This document shows, piece by piece, positions 6,341 through 14,882 of a stretch of 64,000 nucleotides of DNA. This DNA is from Sphingobacteriales bacterium 46-32. GTDB taxonomy: Bacteria; Bacteroidota; Bacteroidia; Chitinophagales; Chitinophagaceae. The notes under the pieces are model-generated. The model did no database searches, was not told the origin of the DNA, and saw only the letters and a list, made by a program, of their open reading frames with translations. The DNA is taken from assembly GCA_001898485.1 (NCBI GenBank), contig MKTY01000020.1:1116001-1180000 (forward strand). Direction: 5' to 3'. The translations under genes and the position numbers were made by a program. Positions within the stretch are counted from its first letter, which is position 1; every line of letters starts with the position of its first letter.

Positions 6341-9196
6341 ATGAAAAGATTTAGACTTGCTTTATTATTTGTACTTGGATTGGCTTTACAGGCTCATTCT
6401 CAAACACTTAAAGGAAAACTCGCAGACCTTGTAGACAATAAACCCCTGCGTGGGGCAACCGTATTGCTTTCTTCATTGAAAAATAAAGACTTTCAGCGCG
6501 AAGGGATTTCTGACAGTACCGGCGCTTTTCAGTTCAGCAACCTGCCGGTCGACTCGTTTTACCTGGTTGTTACGTTTGTAACCTATGACCAGTTTCGCCA
6601 GATTGTGTCTACCAGCGACAGCATTCCGGTAGTAGACCTGGGCACTCTTTTTATACCTAAAAAAGTAACAGAAAATATTGGTGTGGTGGTTGTGAGCAAA
6701 ACTCCCCCCGCACAGCAAAAAGGCGATACTATACAATATAATGCCAGCCAGTTTAAGGTAAACCCCGATGCCACCGTAGAAGATCTGGTTAAAAAAGCCC
6801 CCGGCGTCACTGTTGGCCGGGATGGTACCGTAACCGCCCAGGGCGAGCAGGTCAGAAAAGTGACTATTGATGGCCGCGATTTCTTTGGTGATGATGCATC
6901 GGCCGCTTTGCGCAACCTTCCGGCCGATATCGTGGATAAAATACAGGTATTTGACCGCCTGAGCGATCAGGCCCAGTTTACCGGTGTGGATGATGGCAAC
7001 TCGCAGAAAGCGATCAATATCGTGACCAAGGCTGGTTTGAAAAATGGTCAGTTTGGCCGTTTTTATGCAGGCTATGGTACGGATGAGCGTTATCAGGCGG
7101 GCGGCAATGTGAGCTTTTTCAAGAATAACCGGCGCATCTCGCTGGTAGGGCTAGCCAACAACATCAACCAGCAAAATTTCGGCTCTCAGGATCTGCTCGG
7201 TGTAACGAGCAGTGGCGGTGGCCGCGGCGGTTTTGGTGGCGGTGGTCGCGGTCCGGGTGGCGGCGGTTTTGGCGGAGGCCAGTCCAACTTCACCGTGGGT
7301 CAGCAAAATGGTATTTCAAAAACCAATGCTATTGGTATCAATTACTCCGACAAATGGGGTAAGAAAATAGATGTAAGCGGCAGCTATTTTTTTAATAACA
7401 GCAATCTGAATAATGATGTGCTTACCAACCGCCAGAGCCTGGCCAAGCCAGACTCCATTCTTTATGCGGATGAAAGTACAATGAGCCGTACCAATAACTA
7501 TAACCACCGCTTCAACTTCAGGATGGAGTATCGTATTGACTCTGCCAACAGCGTGATTATTACTCCCAGCCTGAGTTTTCAGCGCAACAAATCGCGCAGC
7601 AATACATTTCAGCAGAACTATTATAACCTCACAGACGGAATGCTGAGCGAGCTGGAAAACAACCGCAGCAGCATTACAGCCGGATATAATATAAATAACA
7701 ACATCCTCTACCGTCACTCATTTGCCAAAAAAGGCCGCACACTTTCTGTAAACCTCAACACCTCTTTTAGTGATCGTGATGGGGATACTTACCAGGAATC
7801 ACTGGCCACCTATTTCAGCAGTGGTGGCAAAAACGACACGCTTCTTCAGTATACCGATAATGTGACCAAAGGCCGTACCCTATCTTCTAATATCGTTTAC
7901 ACAGAGCCTATTGGTAAAAAAGGTTCATTGCAGCTCAATTATAATCCATCCTTTACCACCAACAAAGCAGATAAGGAAACCTTCCGTTTCGATGCTGTAA
8001 CGGAGAAGTACAGCCAGATGGATACAGCCATTTCCAATAAGTTCGACAATACTTATAATACACACAACACCGGTCTTACCTACCGTATTGGTGATCGTGA
8101 CAGGCAGTTTTCGGTAGGACTGAATTATCAGTTCTCGGAGCTTAACAGCGATCAGGTATTTCCGCAGGTATCCACCATTAGCCGAAGCTTTACCAACTTC
8201 CTGCCCAACCTGCAGTGGCGTACCAAAATATCCGCCCGCAGCAGTATCCGTATATTCTATCGCACATCGGTAAGTGCCCCTTCGGTTAATCAGTTGCAGA
8301 ATGTGATTGATAATACCAATCCGCTGCTGGTATCGACCGGTAACCCCGAACTCGATCAGCAGTATTCTCATACCCTGGCTACCCGCTACACCTATACCAA
8401 TACACAAAAGGGACAGAGCTTTTTTGCCAATGTATTTTTACAAAAGACGGCCGACTATGTAACCAATGCCATTTTTACGGCTTACCAGGATTCTGTATTG
8501 GCTCCGGGAGTGATACTCTACCGTGGTTCACAGCTTACCAAGCCCGTTAACCTCGATGGTTTCTGGAGCCTGCGCTCTTTCTTCACTTTTGGGCAGCCGG
8601 TAAAAGCGCTGAAATCAAATGTGAACCTCAACGCCGGTTTCACATACAGCAAAACACCCGGCCTGTCAAATGGTCTTAAGACCTCTACAAATGTATATAA
8701 CTATACAGCCGGTGTTGTAATTGCCAGCAACGTGAGTGAGTATATCGACTTCACCCTTTCTTATAATGCCAACTATTACCAGGCCCGTAATGCCCGGCAG
8801 CCACAGCTAAATACCAATTACTGGACTACTACAGCCGGTGTTCAGTTTAACCTGCTTACCAAAACAGGATGGTTTTTGCAGAATGACCTCAACAATCAGA
8901 GCTATACCGGTCTTTCGGCAGGTTATAATCCCAGCTTCTGGTTGTGGAACGTGGCCATTGGTAAGAAACTGCTGAAGGATAGGCGTGGTGAAGTGAAAGC
9001 GTCTGTGTTTGATCTGCTGAAGCAGAACCAGAGCATAACCCGTACGGTAAGCGGGCTTGATATCATTGACGAAAGAAATACGGTATTACAACAATACTTC
9101 ATGTTGACGTTTACCTATAATCTGAAAAACTTTGGTACACCTGCCCGCAGCGGTGGAGGCTTTAATGGCGGACAACGCCGTCCAATGCAGTTTTAA
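6341..9196 (+). CDS. Outer-membrane beta-barrel protein, TonB-receptor-like, with carboxypeptidase-regulatory domain
   Basis: A 951-residue outer-membrane protein. Residues 1-21 are a signal peptide (ends ALQAHSQ), about 22-105 a CarboxypepD_reg-like beta-sandwich, about 120-235 a plug-like domain (V-E-D-L-V-K-K-A-P-G-V-T-V, then V-T-I-D-G-R-D-F-F-G), and the rest a barrel of alternating strands. Residues about 290-313 are an unusual Gly/Arg/Phe-rich insert, and the C-terminus is also Gly-rich (S-G-G-G-F-N-G-G) and ends in a Phe. No susD-like gene is adjacent, so it is not a standard Sus pair. The ECF sigma gene begins 77 bases downstream. The ligand is unknown. Confidence 0.88.
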   Translation: MKRFRLALLFVLGLALQAHSQTLKGKLADLVDNKPLRGATVLLSSLKNKDFQREGISDSTGAFQFSNLPVDSFYLVVTFVTYDQFRQIVSTSDSIPVVDLGTLFIPKKVTENIGVVVVSKTPPAQQKGDTIQYNASQFKVNPDATVEDLVKKAPGVTVGRDGTVTAQGEQVRKVTIDGRDFFGDDASAALRNLPADIVDKIQVFDRLSDQAQFTGVDDGNSQKAINIVTKAGLKNGQFGRFYAGYGTDERYQAGGNVSFFKNNRRISLVGLANNINQQNFGSQDLLGVTSSGGGRGGFGGGGRGPGGGGFGGGQSNFTVGQQNGISKTNAIGINYSDKWGKKIDVSGSYFFNNSNLNNDVLTNRQSLAKPDSILYADESTMSRTNNYNHRFNFRMEYRIDSANSVIITPSLSFQRNKSRSNTFQQNYYNLTDGMLSELENNRSSITAGYNINNNILYRHSFAKKGRTLSVNLNTSFSDRDGDTYQESLATYFSSGGKNDTLLQYTDNVTKGRTLSSNIVYTEPIGKKGSLQLNYNPSFTTNKADKETFRFDAVTEKYSQMDTAISNKFDNTYNTHNTGLTYRIGDRDRQFSVGLNYQFSELNSDQVFPQVSTISRSFTNFLPNLQWRTKISARSSIRIFYRTSVSAPSVNQLQNVIDNTNPLLVSTGNPELDQQYSHTLATRYTYTNTQKGQSFFANVFLQKTADYVTNAIFTAYQDSVLAPGVILYRGSQLTKPVNLDGFWSLRSFFTFGQPVKALKSNVNLNAGFTYSKTPGLSNGLKTSTNVYNYTAGVVIASNVSEYIDFTLSYNANYYQARNARQPQLNTNYWTTTAGVQFNLLTKTGWFLQNDLNNQSYTGLSAGYNPSFWLWNVAIGKKLLKDRRGEVKASVFDLLKQNQSITRTVSGLDIIDERNTVLQQYFMLTFTYNLKNFGTPARSGGGFNGGQRRPMQF

Positions 9197-9273
9197 AACC
9201 GGTCAATAGTTTCGGGTGCTCTTGAAAGCGATAAAAATTTTACGTAATATCGCCTCAAGCAAAATCAGGGCGC

Positions 9274-9843
9274 TTGGATGAAAGAACATTGGTAGAGTTG
9301 CTGAAGCAGGGAGATGAGACTGCATTCAGAGAAATGGTGGAAACCTGGCAGGACATGGTTTACAACACCGCTCTGGGTATTGTGCAGGTGCCATCCGATG
9401 CAGAAGATATAGCACAGGAAGTTTTTGTGCAGGTCTACCAGTCCGTGAGCTCTTTTAAAGGCGATTCAAAATTTTCTACCTGGCTTTACCGGATCACTAT
9501 CACCAAATCGCTCGATCATGAGCGGCGTAAAAAAAGGAAAAAACGATTTGCGTTTGTAAAAAGCCTTTTCGGTGAGGATTCGGAAGTACTGGTGCATCCG
9601 CCGGATTTTAATCATCCGGGTGTGCAGCTTGATAAAAAGGAAGATGCCGCCATTCTGTTTGAAGCCATTCGCGGGTTGCCACAGAATCAGCGGATCGCCT
9701 TCACCTTACACAAGGTAGAAGGACTTAGTTATCAAGAGGTTAGTGATGTTATGAAAACCAGCATTTCTTCAGTTGAGTCTCTTATGCATCGGGCAAAGAC
9801 CAACTTGCGTAAAATTTTGGAAAACCATTATAAATCGCGGTAA
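9274..9843 (+). CDS. ECF-type RNA polymerase sigma factor
   Basis: A 189-residue sigma-70 family protein with region 2 (A-E-D-I-A-Q-E-V-F-V-Q-V-Y, then F-S-T-W-L-Y-R-I) and region 4 (L-P-x-x-Q-R-I-A-F-T-L, then S-Y-Q-E-V-S-D-V-M). It begins with TTG at 9274, preceded by an AGGG at a suitable distance; the ATG four bases on is in another frame and stops within a few codons. It is followed by a membrane protein and two Spy-like proteins, a layout like envelope-stress ECF operons. The absence of a FecR-type anti-sigma argues against a nutrient-uptake role. Confidence 0.9.
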   Translation: MDERTLVELLKQGDETAFREMVETWQDMVYNTALGIVQVPSDAEDIAQEVFVQVYQSVSSFKGDSKFSTWLYRITITKSLDHERRKKRKKRFAFVKSLFGEDSEVLVHPPDFNHPGVQLDKKEDAAILFEAIRGLPQNQRIAFTLHKVEGLSYQEVSDVMKTSISSVESLMHRAKTNLRKILENHYKSR

Positions 9844-9886
9844 CCGGCAAAAGTTTTTTATAAGTATAACGTCAAATCAATTGTAC

Positions 9887-10234
9887 ATGAACGAAAGGCA
9901 TGACATAGAACAGCGGATCGGCAGGGCTTTAGAAAGCCTTGACGGAATGAAGCGCGCACAACCGGCGCCCTGGTTCTATACCCGTTTACGGGCCCGTCTT
10001 GAGCGGGATGAACCAGTAACGGTATGGGAGCATATCGGCTCATTTTTGTCGCGCCCGGCCGTAGTAGTAGCAGGTCTTTGTGTGATATTGGTGGCCAACG
10101 TAACCATTCTGCTGAAACAGCCTGCAGCGGCGACCATCGGACCAAATACGGTTGCACAAAGTGAGACCGTGGTAGAAAGCGAGTCGCTTATTGCAAGCAG
10201 CAGCAGTTTTGATTATGAAAATTTTGCACCATAA
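9887..10234 (+). CDS. Single-pass membrane protein, possible anti-sigma factor
   Basis: 115 residues: a soluble N-terminal part (residues 1-50) containing W-F-Y-T-R-L-R-A-R-L-E-R, one membrane helix (about 62-82), and a Ser/Glu-rich outer tail ending in S-F-D-Y-E-N-F-A-P. It follows the sigma gene by 43 bases and overlaps the next gene by one base (TAATG). Position and topology fit an anti-sigma factor for the ECF protein, but no ZAS zinc motif (HxxxCxxC) is present and I do not recognise a named family. The function is inferred from context only. Confidence 0.75.
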   Translation: MNERHDIEQRIGRALESLDGMKRAQPAPWFYTRLRARLERDEPVTVWEHIGSFLSRPAVVVAGLCVILVANVTILLKQPAAATIGPNTVAQSETVVESESLIASSSSFDYENFAP

Positions 10235-10743
10235 TGAGCACCACAAGCAGAAACAAGAATCTGTTGGTGATCATTGCAGTGCTGTTGCTCACCAACGTAG
10301 GCGTGCTGGGTTATTTTCTCTGGTATAAAAAACCGGCAGAAACAAACGTACATGGCAATGGCCAGCAACGCGACAGAAATGGAATGGCCGATGTCTTGCA
10401 GAAAGAAGTGGGCTTCGATGAAGGCCAGCTTACCAGGTACAAGGAACTGCGTGACCGCCAACGTGATATTATCAGGCCCATGTTTGATAGTATGCGCGTA
10501 GCCAAAGAAGGATTGTTTAAGCTGATCAGCACACCAGCTGTAGGCGACTCAACCGTCGAAGCGGCTGCCAATGTGATTGCACAAAGACAACGCGAGCTGG
10601 ATATTAAAACCTTCCAGCACTTCAAACGCGTAAGAAGCCTGTGCCATCCCGATCAGGAAGCAAAATATGACTCCTTACTGTTGCGGATGTTTCGCCGCAT
10701 GGGCAATAAGCCCAAAAGTGAAGGGGATAAAACGAATAAATAG
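10234..10743 (+). CDS. Spy/CpxP-like periplasmic protein, membrane-anchored
   Basis: 169 residues with one N-terminal membrane helix (about 9-30) and a helical periplasmic part. The segment around residues 55-75 (L-Q-K-E-V-G-F-D-E-G-Q-L-T-R-Y) and the later C-H-P-D-Q-E-A-K-Y-D-S-L-L fit the heavy-metal-resistance/Spy pattern, where L-x-L-T-x-x-Q type repeats form an all-helical hairpin dimer. Such proteins act as periplasmic chaperones or metal sensors. The start codon overlaps the stop of the preceding gene, so translation is probably coupled, placing it in the sigma operon. Confidence 0.8.
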   Translation: MSTTSRNKNLLVIIAVLLLTNVGVLGYFLWYKKPAETNVHGNGQQRDRNGMADVLQKEVGFDEGQLTRYKELRDRQRDIIRPMFDSMRVAKEGLFKLISTPAVGDSTVEAAANVIAQRQRELDIKTFQHFKRVRSLCHPDQEAKYDSLLLRMFRRMGNKPKSEGDKTNK

Positions 10744-10763
10744 CTTTTTAAAATTTCACAAAT

Positions 10764-11162
10764 ATGAAACTCAAACACGCGTTACTGGCTGTTGTTTTAA
10801 TGAGTGCAGCCCTTTTTGCGCAGGCTCAACCCGGTGGCCAGCGCCGCACAGTTGAAGAGCGGGTAAAAATGGTGCATGAAAAAATTGACAGCGCATTCAA
10901 ACTGGATGCAGACAAGCTGGCGAAAGTTGATGCAGCCTTTACCAAATATTATAAAGATCAGGACAAACTTCGCGAAGAAATGATGAGTGGTGGCGAACGC
11001 CCCGATTTTCAGGCCATGCGCGAAAAAATGCAACCTCTTACTGATGCCCGCGATAAGGAATTGAAAACAATCCTTACCGATGAGCAATTTAAGAAGTGGA
11101 AAGAAGAAATTGAACCGGCAATGATGCCTCGCCGCGGTGGTGGCGGTGGCAACCGACAATAA
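10764..11162 (+). CDS. Secreted Spy-like helical protein
   Basis: 132 residues with a clear signal peptide (MKLKHALLAVVLMSAALFAQAQ) and a helical mature part rich in Lys, Asp and Met. It ends with L-T-D-E-Q-F-K-K-W, a typical Spy/CpxP-family element, and a Gly/Arg tail (P-R-R-G-G-G-G-G-N-R). It starts 20 bases after the anchored Spy-like gene and is the last gene before a strong terminator. It is probably a periplasmic chaperone made in response to the same stress as the sigma factor. Confidence 0.8.
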   Translation: MKLKHALLAVVLMSAALFAQAQPGGQRRTVEERVKMVHEKIDSAFKLDADKLAKVDAAFTKYYKDQDKLREEMMSGGERPDFQAMREKMQPLTDARDKELKTILTDEQFKKWKEEIEPAMMPRRGGGGGNRQ

Positions 11163-11173
11163 GCGTTTTTTGG

Positions 11174-11192
11174 GTTAATGGTAGTTAACACC
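11174..11192 (+). repeat. 19-base motif, copy 1 (second copy at 14166)
   Basis: GGTTAATGGTAGTTAACA with one more upstream G lies between the Spy-like gene and its terminator. It recurs near 14166 with a single T to C change. Both copies lie next to hairpin structures in 3' regions. Confidence 0.5.
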
Positions 11193-11194
11193 CG

Positions 11195-11232
11195 CCCGGC
11201 TGCTGAGGAAACAAGGCGCCGGGCTTTTTATT
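11195..11232 (+). terminator. Rho-independent terminator of the sigma operon
   Basis: GCCCGGC (11195-11201) pairs with GCCGGGC (11219-11225), followed by TTTTTATT. It closes the sigma/Spy operon and overlaps the last codon of the convergent LytTR gene. Confidence 0.8.
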
Positions 11233-11983
11233 GCCCCATCCACTGTTTAAATCCGGCCACATTCTCCTGGCTTATGATCACTTCTTCCGATACAACAGGC
11301 TCCAGGTCCAGTTGCAGCTTACTTTTAGGATAACTGCGAATGCGGCGAATAGCCGATTGATTCACGAGGTACTTTCGGTTGATCCGGAAAAACTGCATCG
11401 GATCAAGCTGCCGTTCAATATCCGCCAGCGACTCATCCAGAATATATTTCTGCCCCTTTGTATCTACCAGGCATACCAGTTTGTGCGTGGCATAGAAGTA
11501 AGCAAGCTCATCTGTTTTTACACTTATGTAATCAGTCCCCCGTTTTATCAGGAAACGTTTTTTATACGGCGCCCCCTGGGGCTGTTGCTGCCATTGCTGC
11601 AACTGGCGCAGGTGGGCCGAAAAATATTGTTTCAGTTTTTCAAATTTAGCCAGTGCGGCTTCCAGCTTTTCCTGCTTTACAGGTTTGAGCAGGTAATCGA
11701 TACTGTTATGCTCAAAAGCCGTTTGCCAGTATTCATCGTATGCGGTTACAAAAATGACCGGACAGCTTATCTGTATCTGATCAAAGATGCGAAAGCTCAC
11801 TCCATCACTTAACTGAATATCCATAAATACCAGATCGGGCGCCGCATTATCGCGCAGCCACTGCACCGTTTCACTTATGCTGCTGGTGCAGGCTACCACT
11901 TCTCCACGCACACTGCACTTCTGAAGTGCTTTCTGTAGTTTTTGCGAAGCAGGTTTTTCGTCTTCCACAATCAAAATGCGCAT
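11228..11983 (-). CDS. LytTR-family response regulator
   Basis: 251 residues: an N-terminal receiver domain (acidic pair D8/E9, phospho-acceptor D55 in L-V-F-M-D-I-Q-L, conserved Lys in L-L-K-P-V) and a C-terminal LytTR DNA-binding domain (from about residue 145, with Y-F-Y-A-T-H-K-L and F-F-R-I-N-R-K-Y-L-V-N). It follows the LytS-type kinase gene with a two-base gap, so the two form a two-component pair. Targets are unknown. Confidence 0.94.
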   Translation of the reverse strand: MRILIVEDEKPASQKLQKALQKCSVRGEVVACTSSISETVQWLRDNAAPDLVFMDIQLSDGVSFRIFDQIQISCPVIFVTAYDEYWQTAFEHNSIDYLLKPVKQEKLEAALAKFEKLKQYFSAHLRQLQQWQQQPQGAPYKKRFLIKRGTDYISVKTDELAYFYATHKLVCLVDTKGQKYILDESLADIERQLDPMQFFRINRKYLVNQSAIRRIRSYPKSKLQLDLEPVVSEEVIISQENVAGFKQWMGQ

Positions 11984-11985
11984 AA

Positions 11986-13065
11986 CTATTCAATTTTTAG
12001 CAATGGTATTTCTACCAGAAATTCAGTGTTATTATCCTCAATACGTATTCCTTTTCCGGAAATAAGCCGGTAACGCCTGTCGAGATTGCCAAGACCTATG
12101 CGCGATGTTTCGCGTAGCTGGTTTTTACGTTTGCCTGCATTTTGTACACGCACCATTTCTCCTTCTGCACAAAAACGTATTACCAGCGGAACCTGATCGG
12201 AAAATTCATTGTGTTTGATAGCATTTTCCAGCAACAACTGCAGCGAAATGGGGGGTATAAGATAACTGTCGAGTAATTTATCCGGAAGCTGTAGTTCCAT
12301 TTGCACTGCCGACTCGTACCGGATTCTGAGCAGGGCATAATAGTTTTTTAAAAAATCTACTTCTTCTCTCAGTAATACCAGCTCACGCCCTTTGTTTTGA
12401 AGAATATAGCGGTATACATCTGCGAGCGTATCATTAAATAAACGGGCTTTGGCCGGTTTTTCTTCAATAAGATGTGAAAGCGTATTGAGTGAGTTGAAGA
12501 TAAAATGCGGGTCTATCTGATTTTTCAATGCCTCAAGTTCTGCTTCGGCTTTCGAACGCTCAAGCTCCATATTGCGGATCATCTCATTTTCAGATTCTTT
12601 TACGAGAAACACGGTCTCATATACGTGCGTAATAAACACTACACAGATCATGATGATAAGTGAGGCGGTGAGTATTACATTCCAGTCAATAATTCCTTTT
12701 GCAAAAATGCGGTACCAGCCAGTAAGCAATATCACGCTTACCGGTACGGTATAGAAAACAATGGTAAGCAGCAGGGCGGCAATTTTTCGTACAGGCTTCC
12801 GGTGCCAGTCAAAATAACTGCGCAGCGAAAAAAACAAAGAACGGTTACCCTGCCAGATTACAAAGGCAATACCTATGGTATATAAAAAACTCAGTTTGAT
12901 CTGCCAGTGCGGAAAATTTCGTGTATTAATCATACCGGTAACCAATGGTATCACAATGCCCAGGATGGGGATGAGTACCAGGCGGAAAGCAATATCATTG
13001 GGTCTGAAACCTGTTGCAGGTTGCTTCGTCGGTTCCGTGGCAGTATTGATCAGCTCTTTTTCCAC
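11986..13065 (-). CDS. LytS/YehU-type sensor histidine kinase
   Basis: 359 residues. Four membrane helices fill residues about 28-170 with little outside loop, suggesting sensing within the membrane. The kinase core has I-D-P-H-F-I-F-N-S-L-N with the phospho-accepting His, an N-box (L-L-L-E-N-A-I-K-H-N) and a G-box (I-G-L-G-N-L-D-R-R-Y). This is the His_kinase/HATPase arrangement of the LytS family, whose partners are LytTR regulators, matching the adjacent gene. The signal sensed cannot be read from the sequence. Confidence 0.93.
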   Translation of the reverse strand: MEKELINTATEPTKQPATGFRPNDIAFRLVLIPILGIVIPLVTGMINTRNFPHWQIKLSFLYTIGIAFVIWQGNRSLFFSLRSYFDWHRKPVRKIAALLLTIVFYTVPVSVILLTGWYRIFAKGIIDWNVILTASLIIMICVVFITHVYETVFLVKESENEMIRNMELERSKAEAELEALKNQIDPHFIFNSLNTLSHLIEEKPAKARLFNDTLADVYRYILQNKGRELVLLREEVDFLKNYYALLRIRYESAVQMELQLPDKLLDSYLIPPISLQLLLENAIKHNEFSDQVPLVIRFCAEGEMVRVQNAGKRKNQLRETSRIGLGNLDRRYRLISGKGIRIEDNNTEFLVEIPLLKIE

Positions 13066-13153
13066 CCTGGTTCTTTATTGGTTTGCGGATGAAAAATTAG
13101 ATAATAGTTTAGATATGCCATCATTTATTCATTCACCTCAAAAAACGATTCAT

Positions 13154-13588
13154 ATGGATATGAATACGATTAACTGGCTGGCCGTGCTGGTAGCCGGTAT
13201 TTCAGCTTTTGTACTGGGCGGCGTCTGGTACTCGCCCATGCTTTTTGGTAATGCCTGGATGAAAGAAAACGGCCTTTCGGTTGAAGATGTACGAAGGGGT
13301 AATAAGGCAAAGATTTTTGGCTGGGCCTTTGTGCTATCGCTCATCATGGCGGCAAATCTCGGAATGTTTCTGGCCGATGCGCCTGCTGGTTGTACAGGCG
13401 AATGTGTGCAGAAAACAGATGTAGCCTGGGGGGCTACGGCTGGTTTCCTGGCTGGCATATGGGTGTTTTGCGGATTGGCTATAGTAGCCCTTTTTGAACA
13501 GCGCAGTACCCGCTATATTTTTATCAACGGAGGTTATCTGCTGCTGGCACTAACACTGATGGGAGCCATCATCGGACTCTGGCGCTGA
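13154..13588 (+). CDS. DUF1761 membrane protein
   Basis: 144 residues with four membrane helices. The first helix contains the family motif G-G-V-W-Y-S-P-M-L-F-G-x-A-W-M and the second begins I-F-G-W-A-F-V-L. DUF1761 proteins have no assigned function. I start at ATG 13154; the ATG two codons later is an alternative. It is divergent from the LytS kinase gene, and the open frame continuing upstream overlaps the kinase start and is not credible as coding. Confidence 0.85.
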   Translation: MDMNTINWLAVLVAGISAFVLGGVWYSPMLFGNAWMKENGLSVEDVRRGNKAKIFGWAFVLSLIMAANLGMFLADAPAGCTGECVQKTDVAWGATAGFLAGIWVFCGLAIVALFEQRSTRYIFINGGYLLLALTLMGAIIGLWR

Positions 13589-13645
13589 TGAAAAAATCAG
13601 TAATCTGTTGCAGAACTTGATTAATTTTCATAAAACTCGGTTCTT

Positions 13646-14104
13646 ATGCAATCTGCTGCTACAACAGTAAAAGCCTATCTGGAAGAGTTGCCCGCCGACC
13701 GCCGCGAGGCGATAAACCGTCTGCGCCAGGAAATCCGCAAAAATATTCCCGAAGGATTTAAAGAAGAAATGAATTACGGAATGATTGGTTATGTGGTACC
13801 GCATAAACTTTATCCGGCAGGTTATCATTGCGATCCTAAAGCGCCTCTGCCATTTATGTCGGTGGCTTCGCAGAAAAATTTTGTGGCCGTATATCACATG
13901 GGCGTGTATTCTATTCCCGCTATCAATAAATGGTTTGTAGAAGCGTGCGCCAGGGCAGGTATTACAAAACTGGATATGGGTAAAAGCTGTATCCGTTTCA
14001 AAAACCTGAGTAAGATTCCATATGAAGTAATAGGTGAGCTCGCTTCCAAAATGAAACCAGAAGAGTGGATTGCTTATTACGAGAAAGTGATCAAACGTTC
14101 CTGA
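13646..14104 (+). CDS. DUF1801 protein
   Basis: 152 residues of the DUF1801 (YdhG-like) family. An N-terminal helix pair (Y-L-E-E-L-P-A-D-R-R-E-A-I) leads into a beta fold with E-E-M-N-Y-G-M-I-G-Y, F-M-S-V-A-S-Q-K-N-F-V-A-V-Y-H and G-K-S-C-I-R-F, all conserved in the family. The protein is probably cytosolic. The biochemical role is not established. It may be co-transcribed with the DUF1761 gene 57 bases upstream. Confidence 0.85.
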   Translation: MQSAATTVKAYLEELPADRREAINRLRQEIRKNIPEGFKEEMNYGMIGYVVPHKLYPAGYHCDPKAPLPFMSVASQKNFVAVYHMGVYSIPAINKWFVEACARAGITKLDMGKSCIRFKNLSKIPYEVIGELASKMKPEEWIAYYEKVIKRS

Positions 14105-14110
14105 AGCAAT

Positions 14111-14190
14111 CGCCGCCGTGATCCGGAATGGATGAATCACCCATTCCGGAACGGCAGCGGCGGCCGGGTCAATGGTAGTTAACAGGCCGC
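14111..14190. repeat. Pair of strong GC-rich hairpins plus second copy of the 19-base motif
   Basis: CCGGAATGG (14123-14131) pairs with CCATTCCGG (14141-14149); an outer arm CGCCGCCGT (14111-14119) pairs with ACGG-C-A-GCGGCG with a small bulge. A second stem, GCGGCC (14160-14165) with GGCCGC (14185-14190), encloses GGGTCAATGGTAGTTAACA, nearly the motif at 11174. There is no T-tract, so this is not a normal terminator. It lies between the convergent DUF1801 and DUF1579 genes. Confidence 0.65.
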
Positions 14191-14208
14191 AACTGTATTA
14201 AGCAAAGA

Positions 14209-14775
14209 TCAGTTTTTTCGCGTAAGACGGATCTCCATATTTTTAAATTCCTTTCCCTGATACACACCATACATCTCCACCACCTGTGTATGATCATCAA
14301 TAATTTTGAATACCTGGCGCATCGGTACATCTTTTCCCGTCATGGGGTCAGTAGCTTTTCCTCTAAGGTCGATTGTTTTGGTTTTTTCATCCCAGGGACC
14401 TTCCATGGTTGCAATGCCACTACCCATATTGTCGATCCAGGTACTGACAAATAGTTTTTTTCCATTGTCGTAGCCGAGCCAGCTTAATCCCTCGAAAGGC
14501 ATGCCAAAAAAAGAACCGGTATGCCGGCTTTCCTGGTAGCGCCCTCCCAGTATCATCGTGTTTACACAGGAGGCGGTTGATTTCATTCCTTCTGCACCTG
14601 GCTGCATCCAGTGGGTGATGTCTTCATTCCACTCACCATTGAATCTGGCCATCATCTGATGCATGGAGCCAGGGGTCATGAACTCCTGCCAGGCTTTCAT
14701 TTCTGCTTCGGATTGAGCGCGCAATCCGGCAAGGGTCAGCATAATAGCTGAAGCCAACAGCATAAATTTTTTCAT
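14209..14775 (-). CDS. DUF1579 secreted protein
   Basis: 188 residues with a signal peptide (M-K-K-F-M-L-L-A-S-A-I-M-L-T-L-A-G-L-R-A), the reason for choosing 14775 as start. The mature protein matches DUF1579: an opening helical part (M-K-A-W-Q-E-F-M-T-P-G-S-M-H), then beta strands with F-N-G-E-W, Q-E-S-R-H-T-G and G-Y-D-N-G-K-K-L-F-V-S-T-W-I-D-N-M-G. The function is unknown; the fold is a likely calycin-like barrel. A terminator separates it from the amidohydrolase gene upstream, so it is probably transcribed alone. Confidence 0.8.
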   Translation of the reverse strand: MKKFMLLASAIMLTLAGLRAQSEAEMKAWQEFMTPGSMHQMMARFNGEWNEDITHWMQPGAEGMKSTASCVNTMILGGRYQESRHTGSFFGMPFEGLSWLGYDNGKKLFVSTWIDNMGSGIATMEGPWDEKTKTIDLRGKATDPMTGKDVPMRQVFKIIDDHTQVVEMYGVYQGKEFKNMEIRLTRKN

Positions 14776-14799
14776 AAACAAACGTTTCATAAAAATTAC

Positions 14800-14832
14800 T
14801 AAAAAGGCCCGGTCTGCATTTGCAGCCGGGCC
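14800..14832 (-). terminator. Rho-independent terminator of the amidohydrolase gene
   Basis: GGCCCGG (14806-14812) pairs with CCGGGCC (14826-14832), extended by CTGC/GCAG inside. On the minus strand the stem is followed by TTTTTAG. It lies 50 bases after the amidohydrolase stop. Confidence 0.85.
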
Positions 14833-14882
14833 GGTATTTGGATGAAGTTGGAAAAAAGGCGGACTAATCCGGATCATTTTCT

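Noticed and set aside
6341-9196. Barrel gene as a SusC-type nutrient receptor
   Set aside because: No susD-like lipoprotein is adjacent, and the sequence is closer to the plain carboxypeptidase-regulatory barrel family.
9278-9295. ATG at 9278 as start of the sigma factor
   Set aside because: It is out of frame with the sigma domain and stops after five codons; the TTG at 9274 is in frame and has an AGGG ahead of it.
14111-14190. The GC-rich hairpins as a bidirectional terminator
   Set aside because: The stems are strong but neither strand has a T-tract after them.
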